A stretch of DNA of 64,000 bases from Massilia sp. KIM (GTDB lineage: Bacteria; Pseudomonadota; Gammaproteobacteria; Burkholderiales; Burkholderiaceae_D): assembly GCF_002007115.1 (NCBI RefSeq), contig NZ_MVAD01000004.1:1-64000 (forward strand), given 5' to 3'. A program made the translations under genes and the position numbers. The number at the start of each line of letters is the position of its first letter. The first letter of the stretch is position 1. The notes below the pieces were generated by a model. The model was not told the origin of the DNA. It saw nothing but the letters and a program-made list of their open reading frames with translations, and ran no database searches. This document shows positions 43,524-54,669 of the stretch, piece after piece.

Positions 43524-43633
43524 CATTTCGAAAAACGAGCTACACTTATGGGTTCTCTCCGATCGGCCCGCTCACCCCGTCCGTGCTCTGTGCGCCGGCC
43601 CCGCAAAACTTATTGAAAGCCTGCAAAAACTTA

Positions 43634-46483
<2,850 letters not shown>

Positions 46484-46520
46484 TCTGAGCCTCGCCAACT
46501 GTCTAGTTGGCCGTAAAACC

Positions 46521-46602
46521 GTCGTTCCGGCGAAGGCCGGAACCCAAGTTCCAGTGTGCAGCTACTCACACAAACTTAGGTTCCGGCCTTCGCCGGAACG
46601 AC
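46521..46602. repeat. Dispersed long inverted-repeat element, copy 1
   Basis: Two 30-nt arms (46521-46550 and 46573-46602) are inverted with one mismatch around a 22-nt centre. Each arm itself contains a short palindrome of the type TTCCGGCGAAGGCCGGAA followed by CCCAAGTT. It lies between the convergent uvrA and cyanophycinase genes and could act as a bidirectional transcript end. The same design occurs at 54362-54463 and as a decayed arm at 57981-58024. Confidence 0.85.
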
Positions 46603-46612
46603 GTGGTTGTGA

Positions 46613-47821
46613 TTATTCCGGCGTGTATAGCGGCTGCTGCATCCGCACCGGCCGCACGTCCATCCGGATCCGGTAGATCGACCACGCATCCTCGCGATTG
46701 GTCACGAACTGCCGGCTGTCCGGCGCGCGCGAGAAGGTGAACTCATAGCCGCGTTCCGGGTTCGGGCTGGGCGGTCCTTCGAAGGCCAGCCCGGTGGCGC
46801 GCTGCAGGTCGCTGTCGACCAGTTTGGCCAGGATGCTGACCACCGCGTTGTTCCCCAAAATATCCGTGTAGAACAGGTAGTCGCGATGCTCGGGCCGGGT
46901 CGCGTCCACCGGTTCCTTGCCCGGTCCGGCCACGAAGCTGCGGCTGGCCAGGTGGAACCTGTCCCCGTTGTCCAGATAACTGATGCGCGCGTTGGACAGG
47001 TTGAAGCGCGGCTGCGCCTTGTCCGAGACCGCGTCGTCCAGCTCCAGCAGGATCGCGCCGGTGTAGCCGATCACGCTCACCTCGCGGGAGGGCGCCACCA
47101 CGGCCGCCGTGTTCTCGTCGATTCCCAGTCCCAGCTTGTAGCCCTTGCTCAGCATCGCCGGCAGCATGCGCGCGAAGCGTCCGCGCGCCAGCAGATGCTG
47201 GTCGATGAAGACGTCCTCGCCGATGAAACCCAGGCCGGGCGCGATGTCCTTGCCGTCCGTGACCCCGTTCTTGAGGACCGGCGCGACTTCCAGCGGCGGG
47301 TCGTAGAACATGGTGCTGCTCATGATGGCCGCGCCGGCGCTGGTGCCGGCGATCACGCCGCCGCGCCGGTACAAGGCCCACAGCGCGTCCAGCACCGCCG
47401 TGTTGCTGCCGTCCGCCCGGCGCAGAGTGCCGGTGATGCGGGCCTGGTCGCCGCCGGTGAAGAAGGCGCCGCCGGCTTCGCGCACGCTGCGCGCGATGGC
47501 CGGGTCGTCGGCCGCCTTGCGCGCGTCCGAGCCCGGCAGGCGCGGCGCCACCGGGACCACGAAGGCCCGGGCGCCGTGGCGGTTCAGGTAGTCCGCCGCC
47601 ATCCGCCCTTCGCGCTCCGGGTTCTCGGCGGCCGAGGGGAAGACCGCGATGCGCGCGCCCTTGCCGCCGGCCAGTTCGACGATCTTCCCCCACACCGCCG
47701 CGTTGTCGGGGCGCAGGCCGCCGCCGATGATCACCAGCGAGCCCTTGGGCGCTTCGGCAGCCAGGCTGCCGCCGGCGCTGGCGATCCCCACCGCCAGCGC
47801 GAAGCACAGTTTCCTCAGCAT
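46613..47821 (-). CDS. Exported cyanophycinase (peptidase S51)
   Basis: A 402-residue secreted serine exopeptidase of family S51 that cleaves cyanophycin (multi-L-arginyl-poly-L-aspartate) to beta-Asp-Arg dipeptides. A signal peptide (about 1-22, ending SLAAEA) is followed by GSLVIIGGGLRPD, the nucleophile Ser161 in GTSAGAAIMS, the FFTGGDQARI loop and GLGIDENTAAVV. It is longer than intracellular CphB, as usual for extracellular CphE types. It starts 10 nt after the TonB-receptor stop. The RpiR-receptor-cyanophycinase order indicates scavenging of external cyanophycin or similar Asp/Arg polymers. Confidence 0.9.
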   Translation of the reverse strand: MLRKLCFALAVGIASAGGSLAAEAPKGSLVIIGGGLRPDNAAVWGKIVELAGGKGARIAVFPSAAENPEREGRMAADYLNRHGARAFVVPVAPRLPGSDARKAADDPAIARSVREAGGAFFTGGDQARITGTLRRADGSNTAVLDALWALYRRGGVIAGTSAGAAIMSSTMFYDPPLEVAPVLKNGVTDGKDIAPGLGFIGEDVFIDQHLLARGRFARMLPAMLSKGYKLGLGIDENTAAVVAPSREVSVIGYTGAILLELDDAVSDKAQPRFNLSNARISYLDNGDRFHLASRSFVAGPGKEPVDATRPEHRDYLFYTDILGNNAVVSILAKLVDSDLQRATGLAFEGPPSPNPERGYEFTFSRAPDSRQFVTNREDAWSIYRIRMDVRPVRMQQPLYTPE

Positions 47822-47831
47822 GCCGCGCCCG

Positions 47832-50576
47832 TTACTTGAACGAGTAGTTCAGGCTCACGAAGCCGTTGCGGCCGCGCGGGTCGGTGTAGCTGGGGTCGTA
47901 CCCGGCCAGGAAGTAATAGGCCTGGTTCGAGAAGGGCGGATCCTTGTCCAGCAGGTTCAGGATGCCGGCGCGCAGCTTGAGCTTCTCGGTGATGGCCCAG
48001 CTGCCGGTCAGGTCCCACAGCGAATACGACTTCACGCGGTTCGGCGCCAGCAGGGCGTCGGTGAAGGGATCGTAGGTGGTGTTCTGGTCGGTGTAGCTGG
48101 ACGAGTACTGGTTCGCCAGGGTCAGGCTCACCGGGCCGTGGTCCCAGTCGAAGCTGACGCGGTGGCGCCACTTCTGGATCACCTGGTCGTTCAGGAACAC
48201 GCCCAGGTTGCTGCGGTAGGGTTCCGACGGGCCGAACTGGCGGTCGTACTTGAGGATGCGGGTGCCCGACAGGTTGACGCCGAAGCGGCCCCAGGCGCCA
48301 CGCTCGCTGCGCCATTCGGCGGCCACGTCGATGCCCGAGGTCTTCAGGCGCCCCTGGTTCTCCTTCATCAGGAGGATGTTGGAGATGAAGCCGTCCTCGT
48401 CGCGCTCGATGTACTTGCCGTTATAGGCGGCGGGGTTCTCGATGATGACCTGTTCGCCCAGGGTGCTGATGACGTCGCGCTTCTGGATGTTCCAGTAGTC
48501 GAGCGAGAAGTTGGAACGCTTGCTGACCTCGACCACCGCGCCCAGGGTGAACTGGCGCGACTTCTCGGGCTTCAGGTCGGGATTCGAGCGGCGTTCGACG
48601 TTCCACTGGTCGGTACAGGTGTCGATGCTGCCTTCCTGGGCCACGCACTGCGGGTCGGTCAGGATGCCGGCCGAGGTGCCGAAGATGGTCGGGCGCTTCA
48701 GGTCCGACAGCGAAGGGGCGCGGAAACCCGTGCCGGCCGAGGCGCGCAGCAGCAGGGCGCTGCTGGGCTGCCAGCGCAGGCCGATCTTCGGATTGGTGGT
48801 GCTGCCCACTTCGCTGTAGTGGTCGTAGCGCAGCGCGAACTGCATCTCGAGCTCCTTGGTGAAGGGCGCGTTCACCTCGGTGAACACCGAGGCCACGCGG
48901 CGGCGGTTGTCCGCGGTCTCGACCTCGAGCTGCTCGCCGGCCGGCACGGTGCTGTCGCGGTCGCCGGCGATGTTGTTCGACTTGAGCAGTTCGGACGGCG
49001 TGAACATCTGGTGCTCGCGCCGGTATTCGCCGCCGATCGCGATCGCCAGGTCGCCGCCGGCGAGCTGCATCAGCGAGCGCGAGACCTTGCCGTCGACCGA
49101 GGTCGAGATGCCCTTGGCCTTGCGCGCCTCGTCGTTCACCTTGATGCTGTTGATCAGGTCAAGGCCCGCCTGGGACGAGGGAGCGAAGGGATTCACGGTG
49201 CCGTTGCGCACGGCCGCGTCGAACTTGTCGAACAGGACGTAGCCGTCGAAGTAGCGGTCGTCGGCCGTGTTCTCGGCGCGCGAGACCGCCAGGTCGTAGT
49301 CCCAGCCGGCCACCAGGCCGGTGGCGCCGAGCAGCAGGCGCTGGCCTTCGCTGGTCACCTCGTTGCTGCGGTTGCCGGCTTCCTTCATGCGGTAGCGGAT
49401 GCCGCTGAAGGTCGCGGGCAGGCCGGGTCCGGTCAGCGCGCGGCGGTAGGCCTCGGGCAGGATGCTGACCGGCAGGTCGCGGATGCGCACCGGGTTGGGC
49501 GAGAGCACGTACTTGGTCTTGGCCTCGGTCTGCACCAGTTCCGCAAACAGCTGGTGGTTGTCGTTGAGCTGGAAGGTGGCGCGGCCGATGAAGCCGATCT
49601 TGCGCGAGTCCGGGTAGATCTCGGTGTCTTCCATGTAGTCGTAGCTACAGCCGGCCACGCCGCCCGGGCCCTGGGGCGCGTAGACGGTGGCGGGCGGGTT
49701 GCAGTTGGGCGCGCTCGGGTTGATCCGGCTCACCCGGCTGCCGGCCGGCAGCAGGCCGGCGCCGATCAGCGCCGCGCGCTGGGCGGCCGAGATGTCGACG
49801 TTGGCCGGGAAGGTGTTGCTCGACATCTGGGCCGGCAAGGTGGTCGCCAGTGCGCGCTCGGCGATGAAGCTGCGCTGGCCGGAGCGCAGGGCGTCCAGTT
49901 CCTGGTAGTCCAGCACGCCGAACACGTTGAAGCGGTCCTTGGCCAGGTCGCCGGTGCCGGCGCTGATGCTGGCGGTGCGCTTGCCGGCGCCGCCGTGCTG
50001 GGTGCCGGCCGCCGACGCGGCCAGGTCGATGCCGGTGTAGTCCTTGCGGGTGATGAAGTTGACCACGCCGCCGATCGCGTCGGTGCCGTAGATCGCCGAG
50101 GCGCCGTCCTTCAGCACTTCGACGCGCTGGATCGCGCCGGCCGGGATGTTGTTCAGGTCCACGCCCGAGTTGTCGCCCGGCGAAGCGAAGTTGGCCAGGC
50201 GGCGGCCATTCAGGAGCACCAGGGTGGAGGAAGCGCCGATGCCGCGCAGGTTGGCCGCATTCAGGCCGCGCTGGCCCGAGGTGCCGTCGGTGATGCTGGG
50301 GCCGTCGGTGATGGGCGCGGTGTTGGCGCTGATGTTCTTCATCAGTTCGGCCGCGGTGGTGGCGCCCATCTTTTCGATGTCCTCGCGCGAGATGGTCTCG
50401 ACCGGCAGCGCCGCCTCGGTGCTGATGCGCTTGATCGACGAACCGGTGATCTCGACCCGCTGCATCCTGGCCGGATCCGTCTGCGCCCATGCCTGCTGGG
50501 CGAACAGACCCAGCGCCGCGACGATGCTCGAGGCCAGGACGGTCGGCCGCAAGGTATTCGAAATGTGCTTACTCAT
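47832..50576 (-). CDS. TonB-dependent receptor (cyanophycin-locus)
   Basis: A 914-residue outer-membrane receptor. It has a signal peptide (about 1-32, ending QAWAQ), a TonB-box-like MQRVEITGSSIKR, a plug domain (about 50-190, with GIGASSTLVLLNGRRLANF and RVEVLKDGASAIYGTDAIGG), and a barrel ending VSLNYSFK. The ATG follows AGAGGGAGCAATGC. It lies 24 nt after the RpiR gene and 10 nt before cyanophycinase, so the three form an operon. The likely ligand is a cyanophycin fragment or peptide, by context only. Confidence 0.94.
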   Translation of the reverse strand: MSKHISNTLRPTVLASSIVAALGLFAQQAWAQTDPARMQRVEITGSSIKRISTEAALPVETISREDIEKMGATTAAELMKNISANTAPITDGPSITDGTSGQRGLNAANLRGIGASSTLVLLNGRRLANFASPGDNSGVDLNNIPAGAIQRVEVLKDGASAIYGTDAIGGVVNFITRKDYTGIDLAASAAGTQHGGAGKRTASISAGTGDLAKDRFNVFGVLDYQELDALRSGQRSFIAERALATTLPAQMSSNTFPANVDISAAQRAALIGAGLLPAGSRVSRINPSAPNCNPPATVYAPQGPGGVAGCSYDYMEDTEIYPDSRKIGFIGRATFQLNDNHQLFAELVQTEAKTKYVLSPNPVRIRDLPVSILPEAYRRALTGPGLPATFSGIRYRMKEAGNRSNEVTSEGQRLLLGATGLVAGWDYDLAVSRAENTADDRYFDGYVLFDKFDAAVRNGTVNPFAPSSQAGLDLINSIKVNDEARKAKGISTSVDGKVSRSLMQLAGGDLAIAIGGEYRREHQMFTPSELLKSNNIAGDRDSTVPAGEQLEVETADNRRRVASVFTEVNAPFTKELEMQFALRYDHYSEVGSTTNPKIGLRWQPSSALLLRASAGTGFRAPSLSDLKRPTIFGTSAGILTDPQCVAQEGSIDTCTDQWNVERRSNPDLKPEKSRQFTLGAVVEVSKRSNFSLDYWNIQKRDVISTLGEQVIIENPAAYNGKYIERDEDGFISNILLMKENQGRLKTSGIDVAAEWRSERGAWGRFGVNLSGTRILKYDRQFGPSEPYRSNLGVFLNDQVIQKWRHRVSFDWDHGPVSLTLANQYSSSYTDQNTTYDPFTDALLAPNRVKSYSLWDLTGSWAITEKLKLRAGILNLLDKDPPFSNQAYYFLAGYDPSYTDPRGRNGFVSLNYSFK

Positions 50577-50600
50577 GCATTGCTCCCTCTTGGTGGTGAC

Positions 50601-51563
50601 TCAGGACTTCTTCACGTTCCGGCGCCTGGGGGCGCTTTCCTTTTTTTGCGAACTGCTGGTACGAATCTGGTGTTCACCGTAGAGGTAGGCGGCGATGGCC
50701 TCGGTGTGGCGCGCCGCCTTGGCGACGTTGGCCTTGTTGGAGGTCATCAGCGACACGGCGATCGCTTCGATGACCGCCAGCACCGCGCTCGCGCTGCTGG
50801 GCAGCACCGGGTGCGCGCTGTGCGCGTACAGCACCTGGTGCCCGAGTTCGGCCAGCGGCGAGGCGGGTGAATCGGTGATGGAGACCACGGTGGCGCCGCT
50901 GTCGCGCGCGAAGCGCGTCAGGGACACGGCGGCCAGGGTGTAGCGCGGCAGCGAGATCACCACCAGCGTGTCCTTGTCGGTGATGGTGGCGAGCTGGCTG
51001 GCCGCGACCTCGGTGCCGCCGGCGGCCGCCACTTCGACCACGTGGCGGCAGAAGGGCTGCAGGTGCATGGCCAGGGTGCCGGCCAGGAAGGTCGACAGGC
51101 CGAAGCCCATCACGTAGACGGTGCGCGCCTTGGTCAGGCCGGCGGCGATGCGGTCGATCTCGGCGCCCGCCAGCGAACGGCTGGTGGTGGTGATCGCCGC
51201 CTCGGCATAGCCCAGGCTTTCGAGCGCGGGCGAGGCCGGGCGGCGCGCGATAGAGCTGCGCAGCTTTTCCACCGGCTGCAGCATCGACTGCAGGGTCTCG
51301 GCCACGGCGCTGCGCATGGCGGCGTAGTTCTTGAAGCCGAGGTCGCGCGCGAAACGGCTGATGGTGGCGGTCGAGACCTCGCAGGCCTCGGCCAGCTCCT
51401 CGATGCCCAGGGCGGTGACGCGCACCTGGTTGCGCAGCAGGTAGTCGGCCAGCGCGCGGTTCGAGGCCGAGCCTTCGGCCAGCACCCGCAGCAGCGACTG
51501 CCCGAGGGAAGACTCGGCAAAACCGATATCGGGCGCGGCGTTATGCAGGTTGGCTGGACTCAT
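50601..51563 (-). CDS. MurR/RpiR-family transcriptional regulator
   Basis: A 320-residue regulator. An N-terminal RpiR helix-turn-helix (about 45-85, EELAEACEVSTATISRFARD) and a C-terminal SIS domain (about 130-270, YVMGFGLSTFLAGTLAMHL, VVISLPRYTLAAVSLTRFAR) are followed by a basic Lys/Arg/Ser tail. SIS domains usually sense phosphosugars, yet RpiR proteins also occur in peptide and amino-acid loci. It leads the receptor/cyanophycinase operon and is divergent from the hydrolase/carrier operon, so it probably controls both through the palindromes at 51610-51672. Confidence 0.93.
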   Translation of the reverse strand: MSPANLHNAAPDIGFAESSLGQSLLRVLAEGSASNRALADYLLRNQVRVTALGIEELAEACEVSTATISRFARDLGFKNYAAMRSAVAETLQSMLQPVEKLRSSIARRPASPALESLGYAEAAITTTSRSLAGAEIDRIAAGLTKARTVYVMGFGLSTFLAGTLAMHLQPFCRHVVEVAAAGGTEVAASQLATITDKDTLVVISLPRYTLAAVSLTRFARDSGATVVSITDSPASPLAELGHQVLYAHSAHPVLPSSASAVLAVIEAIAVSLMTSNKANVAKAARHTEAIAAYLYGEHQIRTSSSQKKESAPRRRNVKKS

Positions 51564-51609
51564 CGTGGGTTGGGCTCTCGGCTGCTTTTATGTCATGCAA
51601 ATTTCAAAA

Positions 51610-51622
51610 CATTTGCCAAATG
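51610..51622. promoter_or_regulatory. Inverted repeat CATTTGCCAAATG
   Basis: A perfect 6-bp inverted repeat with a 1-nt centre in the divergent region, 48 nt upstream of the RpiR start. It is a possible regulator site; no specific family is implied by the sequence. Confidence 0.4.
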
Positions 51623-51656
51623 TAATCCAGGTTCGTCTACCGACTCAACTGGTTTT

Positions 51657-51672
51657 TGAAAATTTTTTTTCA
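51657..51672. promoter_or_regulatory. AT-rich inverted repeat, candidate RpiR operator
   Basis: TGAAA and TTTCA arms around a T-rich centre form a 16-nt AT-rich palindrome of the kind bound by RpiR-family regulators. It ends 4 nt before the -35 of the rightward promoter and lies in the RpiR-hydrolase intergenic region. Confidence 0.45.
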
Positions 51673-51676
51673 GTGA

Positions 51677-51705
51677 TTTACGTTGTGTAAAAAAACCTAC
51701 ATAAT
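51677..51705 (+). promoter_or_regulatory. Promoter of the hydrolase/carrier operon
   Basis: TTTACG (51677-51682), a 17-nt spacer and CATAAT (51700-51705, 5 of 6 consensus) lie 35 nt before the ATG at 51741, in a locally AT-rich stretch. The palindrome just upstream could repress or activate it. Confidence 0.55.
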
Positions 51706-51740
51706 TCTTCGAAACGCAACCGGCGCCAGGAGACCTGCCT

Positions 51741-52859
51741 ATGCCTATACAGACCCACCCGATCGCGAGCGAGCCGGGCCTTGCCAACTACACGCTGAGC
51801 GTATGCCGCTACGGCCGCGAAGGCAGCGGCAGGAAGGCTTATATTCAGGCTGCATTGCACGCCGACGAAGTGCCGGCCATGCTGGTGGCCCACTGTCTCA
51901 GGCGCCTGCTCGACCAGTACGAGGCCGAGGGCCGCGTGCGCGGCGAGATCGTGCTGGTGCCGGCGGCCAATCCGATCGGCCTGTCGCAACTGGTGCACGG
52001 CACGCCCTTCGGGCGCTTCGACCTGGGCACCGGCATCAACTTCAACCGCGACTTCCGCCACGTGGCCGAGGAGCTCAAGGACAAGCTGGCCGGCCGCCTC
52101 GGGCCGCACGCCGAGGCCAACGTGGGCCTGGTGCGCGAGGCGGCGCGCGCCGCCGTGGCGAGCTGGGAGCCCGAGGACGCCACCGAGGTGCTCAAGAAGA
52201 CCCTGCTGTCGATGGCCATCGACGCCGACATCGTGCTCGACCTGCATTGCGATAACGAGGCGCTGATGCACGTATACGCGGGCACGGCGCTGCGCGACAA
52301 GGCCGTGCCGCTGGCGGCCCTGCTCGGCGCGCGCGCCCTGCTGCTGTCCAGCGCTTCGGGCGGCGCGCCCTTCGACGAAGCCTGCAGCCGCCTGTGGTGG
52401 GACCTGGCCGAGCACTTCGGCCCGCAGACCCCGGTGCCGCCGGCCTGCGCCGCCGTGACGGTGGAGCTGCGCGGCGAGATGGACGTGCGCTACGACTACG
52501 CCGAGCAGGATGCCAAGGCGCTGCTGCAGTACCTGGCGCGCGAAGGCCTGCTCGACATCCCGGTCGAGGAGCTGCCCGAGGCGCAATGCGCGCCGACGGC
52601 GCTGGAAGCGGTCGAGCCCCTGCATGCGACCCAGGCCGGGGTGCTGGTCTTCCACAAGCAGCTGGGCGAGCGGGTGGAAGCCGGCGAGGCGGTGGCCGAC
52701 ATCGTCAACCCGGTCAGCGGCGCGGTGGTCACCCTGCGCGCGCGCCATCCCGGGCTGCTGTTCGCCCGCACCGCCCACCGCCACCTGCTGCGCGGCATGC
52801 AGGTCTGCAAAATCGCGGGGCTCACGCCCTTCCGCACCGGTTCCCTGCTGAGCGACTGA
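51741..52859 (+). CDS. AstE/aspartoacylase-family (M14) amidohydrolase
   Basis: A 372-residue cytoplasmic zinc hydrolase of the succinylglutamate desuccinylase/aspartoacylase group. Zinc ligands are His40 and Glu43 in ALHADEVPAM and His169 in VLDLHCDNE. The substrate-binding segment GINFNRDFRH and the catalytic-type Glu in VELRGEMDVRY follow. The C-terminal 90 residues form the small beta-barrel with GERVEAGEAVADIVNP. The family removes acyl groups from amino acids such as N-acetyl-Asp. Here it could process the beta-Asp-Arg/Lys dipeptides made by cyanophycinase, but that activity is inferred. The ribosome site AGGAG is well placed. Confidence 0.88.
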   Translation: MPIQTHPIASEPGLANYTLSVCRYGREGSGRKAYIQAALHADEVPAMLVAHCLRRLLDQYEAEGRVRGEIVLVPAANPIGLSQLVHGTPFGRFDLGTGINFNRDFRHVAEELKDKLAGRLGPHAEANVGLVREAARAAVASWEPEDATEVLKKTLLSMAIDADIVLDLHCDNEALMHVYAGTALRDKAVPLAALLGARALLLSSASGGAPFDEACSRLWWDLAEHFGPQTPVPPACAAVTVELRGEMDVRYDYAEQDAKALLQYLAREGLLDIPVEELPEAQCAPTALEAVEPLHATQAGVLVFHKQLGERVEAGEAVADIVNPVSGAVVTLRARHPGLLFARTAHRHLLRGMQVCKIAGLTPFRTGSLLSD

Positions 52860-52861
52860 TC

Positions 52862-54256
52862 ATGCGCCTGCGAATGCCCAACACCTTCGTGCTGCTGTTC
52901 GCGATCCTGGCGCTGATCGCGCTCGCGACCTGGTTCGTCCCCGGCGGCAAATACGACACCCACCTGGTCAATGGCCGGCAGCTGGTCGACCCGGATTCCT
53001 TCCACTACGTGGCCAGCAATCCGCAGGGCCTGGTGGACCTGCTCAAGTCGCCGATCCGCGGCTTCGTCGAGGCGGCCCAGATCATCGGCTTCGTGCTGTT
53101 CGTGGGCGGCGCCTTCGCGGTGCTGCAGAAGACCCAGGCGATCGACCGCCTGATCCTGTCGATCGCCCGCGCCCACCGCCATTCGCCGCTGGTGCGCGCC
53201 GCCATCATCCCGGTCTTCGTCACCCTGTTCTCGCTGGGCGGGGCGACCTTCGGCATGAACGAGGAGGTGATTCCCTTCATCCTGATCTTCGTGCCGCTGG
53301 CGCTGGCCCTGGGCTACGACACCGTGACCGGGGTCTCGATTCCCTTCCTCGGCTCCCAGGTCGGCTTCAGCGCGGCTTTCCTGAATCCCTTCAACGTCGG
53401 CATCGCGCAAGGGATCGCGGGGGTGCCGGTGTTCTCGGGAATGGGCTACCGCTTCATCGTGTGGGCGCTGGCGACCATCGTCACCATCGCCTTCCTGATG
53501 TGGTACGCGGCGCGGGTCAAGGCCAATCCGGCGCTGAGCCCGACCTATGTGCTGGACCAGGGCAAGCGCAAGGAGCTGCCGGAAACGAGCGGGGACGACG
53601 CTGAACACGAACACATGACCGGACGCCACAAGGCGGTGCTGCTGCTGTTCGCGGCCACGCTGGGCGCGATGGTGGTCGGGGTGGTGAAGTACGAGTGGTT
53701 CATCGACGAGATCGCCGCGCTGTTCCTGGCGATGGCGATCGTGGTGGGCATCGTCGGCCGCCTGGGCGCGGACGACTGGGTGGCCTCCTTCATGCAGGGC
53801 GTGAAGGACCTGGCGCCCACCGCGCTGGTGATCGCGATCGCGCGCGCCACCCTGGTGATCGCGCGCGAGGCCCACATCATCGATACGGTGCTGCATTCGC
53901 TGGTGCCGCTGGTGCAGTCCAGCCATCCGGTGTTCGCGGCCCAGAAGATGTTCCTGATCCAGTCGGTGATCAACTTCTTCATCCACTCGGGCAGCGGGCA
54001 GGCGGCGCTGACCATGCCGATCATGGCGCCGCTGGCCGACCTGGTGGGGGTGTCGCGCCAGACCGCGATCCTGGCTTTCCAGCTGGGGGAGTTGTCGACC
54101 TCGATGATTCCGACCTCGGGCATCACCGTGGGGGTGCTGGCGCTGGCGCGGATTCCCTGGCTGACCTGGGCGAAGTGGATGGTGCCGCTGCAGTTGATCT
54201 ATCTGGTGATGGCCTTGCTGTTGTTGATACCGCCTTGTTTGATGGGGTGGAACTGA
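52862..54256 (+). CDS. YfcC/DcuC-type carboxylate or amino-acid carrier
   Basis: A 464-residue inner-membrane carrier of the YfcC/C4-dicarboxylate anaerobic carrier superfamily with about 12 helices. Landmarks are LATWFVPGGKYD near the N-terminus, SLGGATFGMNEEVIPFILI, FLGSQVGFSAAFLNPFNVGIAQGIAG read across its loop, and INFFIHSGSGQAALTMPIMAP. A His/Glu/Asp-rich loop near 245-260 separates the halves. It starts 2 nt after the hydrolase stop, so the two are co-translated. From context it would import Asp, Arg or their dipeptides; relatives are poorly characterised. Confidence 0.9.
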   Translation: MRLRMPNTFVLLFAILALIALATWFVPGGKYDTHLVNGRQLVDPDSFHYVASNPQGLVDLLKSPIRGFVEAAQIIGFVLFVGGAFAVLQKTQAIDRLILSIARAHRHSPLVRAAIIPVFVTLFSLGGATFGMNEEVIPFILIFVPLALALGYDTVTGVSIPFLGSQVGFSAAFLNPFNVGIAQGIAGVPVFSGMGYRFIVWALATIVTIAFLMWYAARVKANPALSPTYVLDQGKRKELPETSGDDAEHEHMTGRHKAVLLLFAATLGAMVVGVVKYEWFIDEIAALFLAMAIVVGIVGRLGADDWVASFMQGVKDLAPTALVIAIARATLVIAREAHIIDTVLHSLVPLVQSSHPVFAAQKMFLIQSVINFFIHSGSGQAALTMPIMAPLADLVGVSRQTAILAFQLGELSTSMIPTSGITVGVLALARIPWLTWAKWMVPLQLIYLVMALLLLIPPCLMGWN

Positions 54257-54287
54257 GGCGGGCGTAAGCGCTCATCTCCGTGTTAAC

Positions 54288-54365
54288 CGTTAGCTCCAAC
54301 CGGTCCCGTTAGCTCCAACCCGGCCCGTTAGAGCTTCAACCCGTCCCGTTAGCTTCGACCCGTCG
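54288..54365. repeat. Degenerate 19-21-bp tandem repeat
   Basis: Four head-to-tail units start at 54288, 54307, 54326 and 54347, each reading CGTTAGCTCCAACCCGTCC or a close variant. The last unit runs directly into the left arm of the inverted-repeat element. Between the carrier gene and pckG (54257-54669) I see no coding sequence, only this array, the inverted repeats and a terminator. Confidence 0.8.
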
Positions 54366-54522
54366 TTCCCGCGAAGGCGGGAACCCAAGTTTTCCAGCGC
54401 AGCCCCTACGTTTATTGATGAGGTGACGCGACGAACTTGGATTCCCGCCTTCGCGGGAATGACGGTTTTGCGGGCGCGGGCCAGAACTTGGGTTCCTGCC
54501 AGGGAGCCGCCCTCGCGGGAGC
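54362..54522. repeat. Dispersed inverted-repeat element, copy 2, with an extra decayed arm
   Basis: Left arm 54362-54391 and right arm 54434-54463 are inverted around a 42-nt centre. Each contains TTCCCGCGAAGGCGGGAA-type palindromes next to CCCAAGTT/AACTTGG. A third, degraded stretch (54484-54522, AACTTGGGTTCCTGCC ... CGCGGGAGCGACG) follows. The core base pairs differ from copy 1 but compensate each other, which points to a conserved hairpin. Confidence 0.85.
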
Positions 54523-54574
54523 GACGTGCGGGCACTTGGGGCCGGAAACGCGCTTTAGACAAGCCCAAATAAGT

Positions 54575-54614
54575 CAGGGGCGACGCCTTACAGCGCCGCC
54601 CCTGCTTTTTTTTT
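54575..54614 (+). terminator. Intrinsic terminator of the hydrolase/carrier operon
   Basis: CAGGGGCG and CGCCCCTG form an 8-bp stem, extended inside by CGC/GCG after one unpaired base on each side. It is followed by C and nine T on the plus strand. It ends transcription from the carrier side before the convergent pckG gene. Confidence 0.88.
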
Positions 54615-54669
54615 ATGATCGCCGCCCGACGGCGGCCTCTCCCCACTCAGCCGGTCGAGTGTGCGTCAC

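Noticed and set aside
46521..46602. Ends of an insertion sequence
   Set aside because: There is no transposase or target duplication, only 22 nt lie between the arms, and the same element recurs in other intergenic gaps.
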